DNA of 64,000 bases from Beijerinckia indica subsp. indica ATCC 9039 (GTDB lineage Bacteria; Pseudomonadota; Alphaproteobacteria; Rhizobiales; Beijerinckiaceae), in assembly GCF_000019845.1 (NCBI RefSeq), contig NC_010581.1, positions 310,001-374,000 on the forward strand. The letters are read 5' to 3'. The translations under genes were made by a program, and so were the position numbers. This document shows, in pieces, positions 9,227 to 15,976 of the stretch (within the stretch, counting starts at the first letter, position 1; the number at the start of each line of letters is the position of its first letter). Under the pieces are notes generated by a model, which saw only the letters and a list, made by a program, of their open reading frames with translations, was not told the DNA's origin and did not search any database.

Positions 9227-9657
9227 CCTTCCGCCAGCTTGGCGCGGATCGAGGGCGGAATACGTTTGGCGCGGCTCCCCGCCAATATGGCAAGCCGCAC
9301 GGTGGCGGTTACCAGAATGGTCTTCTGCTCGCTGTCTTGTCGCGTGACGCGTTGAGTCATGGTGATGGAGGCCCCGCCGATCGTCTCGATGAGGGTCTCG
9401 ACGATCAATTCGTCATCCATCCGCGCCGGGCGCAGAAAATCGAGCACCATGCCGCGCACGACGAAGGCAAAGGCTTCCCCCTCGGAACGCATGGCGAGGA
9501 GGCCTTGGGAAATGCCGCGTTCGCGCAGGAATTCGGTGCGGCCGCGTTCCATGAAACGCAGATAGGAGGCATGATAGACGATGCCGGAAAAATCCGTGTC
9601 TTCATAATAGACACGAATGCCGAGACAATGCGGCACGACGCTTTCTGGACTCTCCAT
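9223..9657 (-). CDS. ybgC: Tol-Pal associated acyl-CoA thioesterase YbgC
   Basis: 144-residue hotdog-fold thioesterase. The family signature YYEDTDFSGIVYHASYL, which contains the catalytic Asp, follows a short N-terminus, and MERGRTEFLRERG is typical of YbgC. It hydrolyses acyl-CoA or acyl-ACP in the cytoplasm and is usually the first gene of the tol operon. Here it is on the same strand as tolQRAB, but about 3.6 kb of accessory DNA and the inverted repeat pair intervene, so it probably has its own promoter. The stop codon TAG coincides with the end of the left repeat. Confidence 0.93.
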   Translation of the reverse strand: MESPESVVPHCLGIRVYYEDTDFSGIVYHASYLRFMERGRTEFLRERGISQGLLAMRSEGEAFAFVVRGMVLDFLRPARMDDELIVETLIETIGGASITMTQRVTRQDSEQKTILVTATVRLAILAGSRAKRIPPSIRAKLAEG

Positions 9658-9689
9658 GTCTCTTTACACGGCCTTTTCCTAAGCTGATG

Positions 9690-9796
9690 CTCTACAGCAT
9701 CAGACCCAAAAGTGGCTCCCACTTTTGGGACCAATCTGATGCGTTTTCAGAAAGATAGAGCATTGGACAGGGTTCAATTGAAAGTCCGATGCTCTA
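9690..9796 (-). repeat. TAGAGCATC-type extragenic repeat, right copy of inverted pair
   Basis: On the minus strand it reads TAGAGCATCGGACTTTCAAT, then ATGCTCTATCTTTCTGAAAA, CGCATCAGATTGGTCCCAAA and a CAAAAGTGG hairpin, closely matching the 9121-9226 copy. Its first three bases supply the TAG stop of mop. The two copies bracket ybgC. Confidence 0.8.
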
Positions 9797-10003
9797 GTCG
9801 ACGAGAAGCAGGACGTCATTCGGATTGATGACGGCATGGGCCGGCATCCCTTCCTTGAGATTTAGCGCTTTCACCGATTCATTGGTCATCGACGCAATCA
9901 GCTTGATACCCTGGACGGTAATTTCGACATGGGAGGTCGTCGGACCTTGATGGATGGCCGCGACCGTTCCGTCCAACACGTTGCAGGCGGAAATCTTACT
10001 CAT
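9794..10003 (-). CDS. mop: Mop, molybdate-binding TOBE-domain protein (molbindin)
   Basis: 69 residues forming a single TOBE/Mop domain: MSKISACNVLDGTVAAIHQG, then TSHVEITVQGIKLIASMTNESVKALNLKEG and AVINPNDVLLLVD. Molbindins assemble into small oligomers that store molybdate in the cytoplasm. The ATG at 10003 has AGGA 8 bases upstream; a longer frame to 10090 lacks a ribosome site and adds no conserved sequence. It belongs with modD, the ModC tail and modE to the right. Its stop codon comes from the repeat at 9690-9796. Confidence 0.93.
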   Translation of the reverse strand: MSKISACNVLDGTVAAIHQGPTTSHVEITVQGIKLIASMTNESVKALNLKEGMPAHAVINPNDVLLLVD

Positions 10004-10329
10004 GGCATCCTTTCTTGGCCAATGAACGCAATTACATTTGATCAAATCTAGACGTGAAGAGAGATCATTGAGAGGGTGAAAGTTTTCCAATGATCCTTGA
10101 GCTTGTCGTTAGCTCTGATTTTATGGATGAAATATCAATGCAATCTAGGCGTTATCAAGGGGGAAAGGCAATTCCTGACTGCTGACTCAGCATGCTTCCT
10201 GCATGGTCATCCTGAGAGATTTTAGATATAGCTTTGTGACAAAGCTCTTACACTCCCTCTTAAGAGTCCCAGGCTGGTTCATTTTTTTGTTTTTTCTTGG
10301 TCGGTAAAAGGATCCAGCGGAGTGATGAT
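10004..10329. other. Divergent intergenic region between mop and modD
   Basis: About 325 bases without a gene. It should hold both promoters. AGCTTTGTGACAAAGCT at 10230-10246 is a 17-base palindrome with only the centre base unpaired, and could be an operator or a hairpin. I do not see a clear match to the ModE consensus built on TATATA half-sites. Confidence 0.45.
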
Positions 10330-11190
10330 GTGATTCTTCCTATTTTGCCCGACCATGTGCTCGACCAATTGCTGGCCGATGATAGTCCACTTCTCGATCT
10401 GACAACCCATGTCCTCGCCCTTGATGCTCACGCCGGGGAGATGCATTTCGCCGCGCGCGACCCCATGGTGGCAGCCTGCGTGGAGGAGGCTGCCCGGATC
10501 ATCGAACGGGCGGGCGCCAAAGTTGTGCGGCACGCCGCGTCCGGCGACAGACTGGTGCCGAAGGCTCCGATCCTGACCGCGCAAGGGCCCGCCCCGGTTT
10601 TGTTGCGCGCCTGGAAGGTCAGCCAGAATCTGATTGAAGTGGCCTCCGGCATAGCCACGGCCACCGCCGCTCTCGTCGATGCGGCCCGCGCGGTTCGCCC
10701 CAATATTGCGGTCACCTGCACCCGCAAGGCGGTGCCAGGCACCAAGCTGATCTCGCTCAAGGCCATTCTCGCCGGCGGGGCTTTGCCGCATCGTCTCGGC
10801 CTCTCCGAAACCATTTTGATCTTTGCCGAGCATCGCGCCTTTCTGAGCGGTCAGTCGGAACAGGCTTTGGTCGAACAGGTTCGCCGCGAGGCGGCCGAGA
10901 AGAAAATTGTCGTGGAGGTAGCCTCGGTCGAAGAAGCTCTGGCCTGGGCCAAGGCGGGGGCCGATGTGATTCAGGCGGAAAAATTTTCTCCTGCGGCCAT
11001 TATATCCTTGGTCGAGGCCGTGGGATCGCTGCAACCAAAGCCGGTGATCGCCGCAGCGGGGGGAATTAATGCTGAAAATGCAGGCCTTTATGCGGCGGCA
11101 GGGGCGGATGTTCTCGTGACCTCCTCACCTTATTGGGGCAAGCCGCGCGATGTCGCGGTCACGCTTGGTCCAGCCATCCTCGGTCAATGA
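10330..11190 (+). CDS. modD: ModD, molybdenum-associated quinolinate phosphoribosyltransferase homologue
   Basis: About 286 residues. ModD proteins are homologues of nicotinate-nucleotide pyrophosphorylase (NadC) found in molybdate transport loci; their reaction is not settled. Visible features are the N-terminal domain (DQLLADDSPLLDLTTHVL, LSQNLIEVASGIAT-like segment), the TCTRKAVPGTKLISLKAILAGG motif that corresponds to the TRKT-type substrate loop of NadC, and the C-terminal barrel (KPVIAAAGGINAENAGLYAAAGADVLVTSSPY). I favour the GTG at 10330 because GGAG lies 7 bases upstream; a TTG at 10297 is possible. Neighbouring mop and modE support a molybdenum role. Confidence 0.88.
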   Translation: MILPILPDHVLDQLLADDSPLLDLTTHVLALDAHAGEMHFAARDPMVAACVEEAARIIERAGAKVVRHAASGDRLVPKAPILTAQGPAPVLLRAWKVSQNLIEVASGIATATAALVDAARAVRPNIAVTCTRKAVPGTKLISLKAILAGGALPHRLGLSETILIFAEHRAFLSGQSEQALVEQVRREAAEKKIVVEVASVEEALAWAKAGADVIQAEKFSPAAIISLVEAVGSLQPKPVIAAAGGINAENAGLYAAAGADVLVTSSPYWGKPRDVAVTLGPAILGQ

Positions 11191-11522
11191 CCAGCACCTC
11201 CGACTTGCGACATTTGAAAATTAAGGCATGTTCGTCATGTTTACGCTTATATCAAAAGGCGGAGCCTCTTCGAGGTTTTGAAAATCAATTGCATGATGCC
11301 ACGCAGAAAAAGCTTGGCTTCATTCTCGCATTTTCATCTTTCGAAAGAGGGGCAGGGATTCAAGGATGATCCAGGAACATTCCTGGTGACTCAAGAATAG
11401 GGCAAAGGGCAACGCTCGGATTCGTGGAGCGGCCCTTGAATAGGCTCTTATGCGATAGGCTCTTATGCGATAGGCGCTTGTGCATTAGGCTCTGAGGCAG
11501 GACGGGGGATCACGATCGGATC
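11191..11522. other. Gap between modD and the ModC tail
   Basis: About 330 bases. No ATP-binding-cassette sequence can be found here in any frame, so the ModC tail that follows is not simply frameshifted from an upstream domain. The only structure seen is the tandem repeat at 11441-11499. Confidence 0.5.
11441..11499 (+). repeat. Short tandem repeat, 15-base unit, about four copies
   Basis: TAGGCTCTTATGCGA occurs twice perfectly (11441-11455, 11456-11470), followed by TAGGCGCTTGTGCAT and TAGGCTCTGAGGCA as decayed copies. It lies in the leader of the ModC-tail gene. Confidence 0.85.
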
Positions 11523-12008
11523 ATGTTGGAAGTCGCGAAAAAAACCAGACGCCGGCCCAGCCTGAAGACGATGCTTCACGCCCGCGTCTTGCGTCACGAC
11601 GAGAGCATGGGCCTGACGACCTTGTTTTGCGAGGATGGGGAATTGCGTGTGCCGCTGATCGATCATCCGATCGGCTCGGTCGTCCGCGTGCGCATTGATG
11701 CGCGGGACGTCTCTATCGCTTTGTCGCGCCCAATGGATGTCTCGATCACCAATCGGCTTCCTGGGCAGATCGCCGAGCTCGAATATCTCACGCCGCCCTA
11801 TGTGCGTGTGACGTTCGATCTCGGCAAGACCCGCCTGCATGCCCTTGTGACCAAGGAATCAATCCTGCGGCTGGCGCTCGAGCCTGGCCTGTCCGCCTGG
11901 GTGATGATCAAGGCGGTGGCGATTGCCAGTGGTGAAATTACGCCAGATCGCGCTCCGGCTCCACGACCTTGGCCTTTGGCTCGAAAGCCCAATCCAGAGC
12001 CAACGTAA
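11523..12008 (+). CDS. Free-standing ModC C-terminal (TOBE) domain protein
   Basis: 161 residues that align from about residue 12 with the C-terminal regulatory part of ModC, the molybdate ABC transporter ATPase: ARVLRHDESMGLTTLFCEDG, RVRIDARDVSIALSRP, ITNRLPGQIAELEY, and a second half KTRLHALVTKESILRLALEPG and WVMIKAVAIA typical of the TOBE fold. No Walker A, signature or Walker B motif is present upstream and an in-frame stop at 11493-11495 closes the frame. It is either the remnant of a deleted modABC or a domain kept to bind molybdate. The extreme C-terminus is Pro/Arg-rich and overlaps the convergent modE by 71 bases. Confidence 0.75.
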   Translation: MLEVAKKTRRRPSLKTMLHARVLRHDESMGLTTLFCEDGELRVPLIDHPIGSVVRVRIDARDVSIALSRPMDVSITNRLPGQIAELEYLTPPYVRVTFDLGKTRLHALVTKESILRLALEPGLSAWVMIKAVAIASGEITPDRAPAPRPWPLARKPNPEPT

Positions 12009-12342
12009 GTTCGTCGAGGGATTTCTTGGCGGAATTCGACGAGTGCCGCTCGATCGAGCAGTAAAGCGCGACGAGACGTTCACCGAAAGGGGTGATCTCG
12101 GCACCGCCGCCGCGTCGCCCGGGGAAGGTGGCGATGACGGGGCTTTCGAACGTGCGGTTTAGCGCGTCGACGGTCAGCCAGCATTTCCGATAGGAAAGGC
12201 CGAGGGCACGGCTGGCACCGATAATCGACCGTTCGGAACGGATCATATTGATCAAGGCCAGATCTTCCGGCCCAAAAGATCCGCCATTCGGCAATTGGAG
12301 TTCGATCGCGAGGCAGGCCCGGCTAGGCTTAGGTTTTTGCAT
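11938..12342 (-). CDS. ModE-like winged-helix regulator without molybdate domain
   Basis: 134 residues equal to the N-terminal DNA-binding half of ModE: FGPEDLALINMIRSERSIIGASRALGLSYRKCWLTVDALN, then the wing region with FPGRRGGGAEITPFGERLVALY. The di-TOBE molybdate-sensing half of E. coli ModE is missing, as in many alphaproteobacterial short ModE proteins. GGGAG lies 6 bases before the ATG. It probably controls nearby molybdenum genes; the separate ModC-tail and Mop proteins are possible molybdate sensors, but this is inference. Confidence 0.85.
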   Translation of the reverse strand: MQKPKPSRACLAIELQLPNGGSFGPEDLALINMIRSERSIIGASRALGLSYRKCWLTVDALNRTFESPVIATFPGRRGGGAEITPFGERLVALYCSIERHSSNSAKKSLDELTLALDWAFEPKAKVVEPERDLA

Positions 12343-12554
12343 GGAAGCTCCCTTATAGCTCGAACTATAGCAGGCATTGCCCGAAATTTCGAGTCAATTT
12401 GCCGAGGGTATAGCCCCAAGGTCCTAAATAATTGATTTCGTCTTGCCTTTTTTCAAGGGAGAAAGAGCCCCTGATTGAGTTGCAATTCCAACAATATTTT
12501 TGAACGCATAGGATAATGCTGTTTTGCATGCAAAATGTGACAGGTAGATGAAAC

Positions 12555-13439
12555 TTAATGTAAGTGGAGGCCTGGCACGAGGTGGCTGAGGTCGATGCGT
12601 GCCGCGTCGGCCCGGCGCATGGCGCGGAGAACGGCCTCGGCAATGCTGTGCGGCCGTTCGTCCATGCCGGTCCAGCGGCCAGCCCGACCGCTCGGATCGA
12701 TTTCGACAAGCTTGACGCCGGAAGGCATTTCTGTGTCATCGCGCGCGAGACCGCGCAAAATGCCATCCATCGGAGCCATGATGGGTTGGCGGTCGAGATG
12801 GCCGATCACCACGCCCTTGAACACGCGGGTCCCGACATCGAGCGCCGTGCGCCAGCGCCCGCCGGCTTCCGTATAGACGAAACGCTCGGCGCCGACGCCG
12901 CCAAGCAGGCTCGGCTCCTCGTGCTGGTCCTCTGTCGCGCCATCAACCAAAGGATGGCCGATGCGACCGGGACGGGTTTCGATCGCAAGATCGCAATTCT
13001 CGCCGATCCTGTAGCCGGGGCCAAGGCCGATCGCACATTTGGCGAGGCCGCGTAGATCCGGCTTGATCGAGCGCTTGTGCATCCGCGCATCGACGATGAC
13101 ATCGACGGGACCGAGAATGAGGAGATCGATCAGCCCCATCATGGTGACGAGAACCGTGTCGCGCGCCGCGAGCGCTGCTGGCACCTCGCTCAGATAATCG
13201 ACGCGCTGCCCTTTGAGATCATTGACCCAGGCGAAATCCCCGAAGAGGGCATCATGAAAGGCCATGCCCCGGCGGATGACCGGAATGACCGGATCATGCG
13301 TGAGGATCACGGCCCGGCCGGTCCGATGCAGCAGCACGGCGACGGCTGAGGCGATTTCATTGGTTCCGAGAACGATGGCAAGGGGACGGCTTGAAAAGCG
13401 GTTCGAATCCGTCCGATTGGAAAAAGGGTCGGGGCGCAT
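12555..13439 (-). CDS. YqeB/EF2563-type molybdenum hydroxylase accessory protein
   Basis: About 294 residues. The protein begins with a Rossmann-like segment (LAIVLGTNEIASAVAVLLHRTGRAVILTHDP) and has PVIRRGMAFHDALFGD, LLILGPVDVIVDARM and a GLGPGYRIGENCDLAIETRPG core, all characteristic of the family annotated as selenium-dependent molybdenum hydroxylase system protein, YqeB group. The family is associated with maturation of molybdenum enzymes but its reaction is unknown. The ATG at 13439 is preceded by AGAGG at 6 bases. It fits the molybdenum theme of mop-modD-modE. No XdhC or molybdenum hydroxylase subunit is visible in this window. Confidence 0.75.
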   Translation of the reverse strand: MRPDPFSNRTDSNRFSSRPLAIVLGTNEIASAVAVLLHRTGRAVILTHDPVIPVIRRGMAFHDALFGDFAWVNDLKGQRVDYLSEVPAALAARDTVLVTMMGLIDLLILGPVDVIVDARMHKRSIKPDLRGLAKCAIGLGPGYRIGENCDLAIETRPGRIGHPLVDGATEDQHEEPSLLGGVGAERFVYTEAGGRWRTALDVGTRVFKGVVIGHLDRQPIMAPMDGILRGLARDDTEMPSGVKLVEIDPSGRAGRWTGMDERPHSIAEAVLRAMRRADAARIDLSHLVPGLHLH

Positions 13440-13749
13440 GGAGACCTCTAAGGCATCAAGCCAAAAAGCGGGCCACGCTCCTTGGTGAATGTGATGCAAT
13501 TCTGAAGACTTAGAGCATCTCTCTGGCCTTGTTCAGCGAGCGACACTCTAGGACGAACGGCTGTTAATCCTAGAATACGTCAAAAGCTATATACTGAACA
13601 ATACTTTTCATCGGCAATTTGCCCGCGATTTCACCTCAAACGCGAACTTTGGCGCGTCAGCGTAACTCCAGGGCGTATGAGAACCCCGGAGATATTTTGA
13701 TATTACAGGATTTTCTGGATCGGCCGGAGGGTGCCTGCCGCCTAAAAAT
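13440..13749. other. Intergenic region without recognised gene
   Basis: About 310 bases between the YqeB-like gene and the dienelactone hydrolase gene. It contains a TAGAGCATC repeat end near 13511 and an A+T-rich patch around 13580-13610. Nothing else supportable. Confidence 0.4.
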
Positions 13750-14418
13750 TCAGCGTAAATGTTCGGAGAAAAAAGCCAGCGAGCGGGAGAGGGCGAGATC
13801 GGCGCTCGGCTTGTCATAGCTTGAGCGGGCGTCACAATTGAAGCCATGGCCGGCCGGATAGGTATAGATCGGCACATTGGGATGGGCTGCGTGGATCTTG
13901 GCGACATCGGCCGGGGGGATCAGATTGTCGCGTTCTCCGAAATGGAGGAGGAGCGGCACTTTGAGTTGGAGATCGGCAACCTGGGCAATGCCGCCGCCAT
14001 AATAGGCGACCGCGGCGGCAAGGCCGGGCACGCGGGCTGCGGCGGTAAAGCTCATGAGGCCGCCAAAACAATAGCCGACGATGCCGACCTTGCCAGCGCT
14101 TGAGGCGGCGGCGACTGCGGCGGCGATATCGAGCAAGGCCTTCTCCTTGTCGATCTTATTCATGAAATTGATGGCTTTGTTATAATCCTCGCCGGTGTAA
14201 CCAAGCTCGACGTCGGGTTCCATCCGATCGAACAAAGCCGGGGCGACGACCAGATAGCCTTCGGCCGCATAGCCATCGGCGACCTTGCGGATATGCGGAT
14301 TGACCCCGAAAATTTCCTGTACGACGACAATGCCGCCACGCGGCGTGCCGGAAGGAACGGCCTTGTAGGCACCGATCTTCACGCCATCGCTCGCCGTCAA
14401 AGTGATCTGTTCACCCAT
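13750..14418 (-). CDS. Dienelactone hydrolase family protein
   Basis: 222-residue alpha/beta hydrolase. It carries the family's Cys-Asp-His triad: nucleophile in GIVGYCFGG, Asp in HFGERDNLIPP and His in YPAGHGFNCD; VVVQEIFGVNPHIRKVADGYAAEGYLV is the typical N-terminal strand-helix. Members open dienelactones in chlorocatechol degradation, but many act on unknown esters. AGGAG sits 6-7 bases before the ATG at 14418. It is co-directional with the upstream desaturase, but two strong hairpins between them argue against a shared transcript. Confidence 0.9.
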   Translation of the reverse strand: MGEQITLTASDGVKIGAYKAVPSGTPRGGIVVVQEIFGVNPHIRKVADGYAAEGYLVVAPALFDRMEPDVELGYTGEDYNKAINFMNKIDKEKALLDIAAAVAAASSAGKVGIVGYCFGGLMSFTAAARVPGLAAAVAYYGGGIAQVADLQLKVPLLLHFGERDNLIPPADVAKIHAAHPNVPIYTYPAGHGFNCDARSSYDKPSADLALSRSLAFFSEHLR

Positions 14419-14507
14419 GGCTTCTCCTTCCCTTCGACTGTGCCAAATTTCGGGCTTCATGGCTCCGGGGTCTTGGCTCTGATTGCGCAGTTCTGATTGC
14501 CGCCCTG

Positions 14508-14580
14508 AAGTGTTTCGGATTTATCCGAAACGCTTCACTCGGGAAACGGGAGCATTTTCAAATGTAAATTGAAAATGCTC
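14508..14580 (-). terminator. Two consecutive hairpins after the desaturase gene
   Basis: AAGTGTTTCGGAT (14508-14520) pairs with ATCCGAAACGCTT (14523-14535), and GAGCATTTTCAA (14550-14561) pairs with TTGAAAATGCTC (14569-14580). They lie between the desaturase stop and the hydrolase start and probably reduce read-through. The second hairpin begins with the GAGCAT ends seen in other repeats of this window. Confidence 0.65.
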
Positions 14581-14591
14581 TGGCACAGCGG

Positions 14592-15755
14592 TCAGGCGGC
14601 GGCGGGCGTCGCCTGTTTGGATGTCTTGCCGGCGGTGCCGTCCACCGGCTTGTTGACTGGAATGGTTTGCGTTTGAGGTGCCGGCCCTTGAGCCTGCTCT
14701 TGAACTTGTCCTTGGGCCGAAGCTTGTGCCTCTTGCGCGCGCGCCATCACGGCCTCGGGGCTGGCGAGCGAAGCAGCGCTCCGATCGAGCCGCGTATAGA
14801 GCGTGAAACGCGGGTCGACAATGAAGGTCACGAAAAGTTTGAACCAGGACCGATGATATTTCAGATGGCCGTAGAATTCAGGCGCCATGGCTTTGAGGCA
14901 GGGAAGCCAGATCCACGGTACGTCCGGAAAATCATGGTGCTCGTTATGGTAGCCGATATTCAGGGCGAGGAAGTTCAAGGGCCCGTAATAATCATAGGTT
15001 TCCTGCTGCGTGTCGGGTGTGAAATGTTCCTGAATCCAGCGCGCGCCGAGCGGATGCAGGCCACCGACGGAAAACCAGAAGGACGCGAAGAGATAGAGGA
15101 GAGCCACAGGGCCGAAGGCGGCAAGGATCGCAAGATCGAACAGGACGACGCAGGCGAGATTGATGAAAGTCCAGCGGCTCCACATGGGCACGGTGGCCTT
15201 GAGGCGGCTGAGCCTTGTGCCCTGGAAGACCGGAAACAAAAGCATCCACGCGGCCTTGCCGTACCATGTGCGGCCGAAGAGGCGGGCCTCCCAATGGCTC
15301 GGCAGATCGGCATCATAATCATAATCGCCGAGATGCGAGTGATGCTTGATATGGAAATAGCGAAACCCCATGGCGGTCGGCACCGTATTGGGGAGATCGG
15401 CGAGAATGCCCGCCCATTTATTCGCCCGCACCGATTCGAAGATGCAATTATGCGTCGCGTCGTGGATCACCACGAAGAGAGCATGATTGGCGAAGGCGCC
15501 GATGCAATAAGCGGCGATGAGCGCGACCCACCAGACATGAGAACTCATCCAGCCGGCCATCAGGATCTGGAATCCGACGATGCCGAGCGTAATGACGAAC
15601 GTGAGCGGATCGTGGCCGACCAGCGCGACGACATCGGGATGGGCTGCTGTGATCGCACGGCGGCGCGGCGGATGCGGGCGCTGCGCGGGCCCCGGAATAT
15701 AGGCCGTGAGGCGGGGCGCACGATCGGGTGGACCGAGATCGAAAAGTTTGGCCAT
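14592..15755 (-). CDS. Membrane fatty-acid/sphingolipid desaturase (DES-like)
   Basis: About 387 residues. Three histidine boxes of the membrane di-iron desaturases are clear: HDATH (about residue 110), HIKHHSH followed by LGDYDYDADLPS, and HNEHHDFP near residue 265. The spacing and text around them (FANHALFVVIHDATHN, GPLNFLALNIGYHNEHHDFPDVPW) resemble the dihydroceramide delta-4 desaturase family more than acyl-lipid delta-12 enzymes. Four hydrophobic segments place it in the membrane. The last 60 residues are an Ala/Gln/Pro-rich tail with EAQASAQGQVQEQAQG, probably disordered. I chose ATG 15755 (MAKLFDL) since AGGA lies 8 bases upstream. A role in sphingolipid modification is inferred. Confidence 0.8.
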   Translation of the reverse strand: MAKLFDLGPPDRAPRLTAYIPGPAQRPHPPRRRAITAAHPDVVALVGHDPLTFVITLGIVGFQILMAGWMSSHVWWVALIAAYCIGAFANHALFVVIHDATHNCIFESVRANKWAGILADLPNTVPTAMGFRYFHIKHHSHLGDYDYDADLPSHWEARLFGRTWYGKAAWMLLFPVFQGTRLSRLKATVPMWSRWTFINLACVVLFDLAILAAFGPVALLYLFASFWFSVGGLHPLGARWIQEHFTPDTQQETYDYYGPLNFLALNIGYHNEHHDFPDVPWIWLPCLKAMAPEFYGHLKYHRSWFKLFVTFIVDPRFTLYTRLDRSAASLASPEAVMARAQEAQASAQGQVQEQAQGPAPQTQTIPVNKPVDGTAGKTSKQATPAAA

Positions 15756-15852
15756 GGGAGACATCCTTTCGAGTTCGGGTTTTGGGGACGGCCCATCTGG
15801 GACAGGCGTGGTTCTTGGCCCCGTTTGGACACTACGCGATCTTAAAAACAAA

Positions 15853-15890
15853 GAGCCTTTTCAGCATCCCCATGGAGGCTGAAAAGGCTC
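15853..15890 (-). terminator. Rho-independent terminator after the glycosyltransferase gene
   Basis: GAGCCTTTTCAGC (15853-15865) pairs with GCTGAAAAGGCTC (15878-15890), a perfect 13-base stem. On the minus strand the stem is followed by TTTGTTTTT. It separates the GT2 gene from the desaturase gene. Confidence 0.8.
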
Positions 15891-15976
15891 TGGAGCATCA
15901 ATTGGTCGCGGAAGCGAAAACCTTTGCAGATCCATATGATGCGGTGCAAAGAGCGGGAGCCTCCGCGCCGGAAGGA

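Noticed and set aside
11441..11499. Possible CRISPR repeats
   Set aside because: The 15-base units are directly joined with no spacers, so they are a simple tandem repeat.
12365..12766. Minus-strand frame of about 130 residues downstream of the YqeB-like gene
   Set aside because: It overlaps the YqeB-like gene in another frame and has no family features or good ribosome site.
13400..13415. GGTTCGAATCC-like string that resembles a tRNA T-arm
   Set aside because: It lies within the YqeB-like coding region, and no acceptor or anticodon arm can be folded around it.
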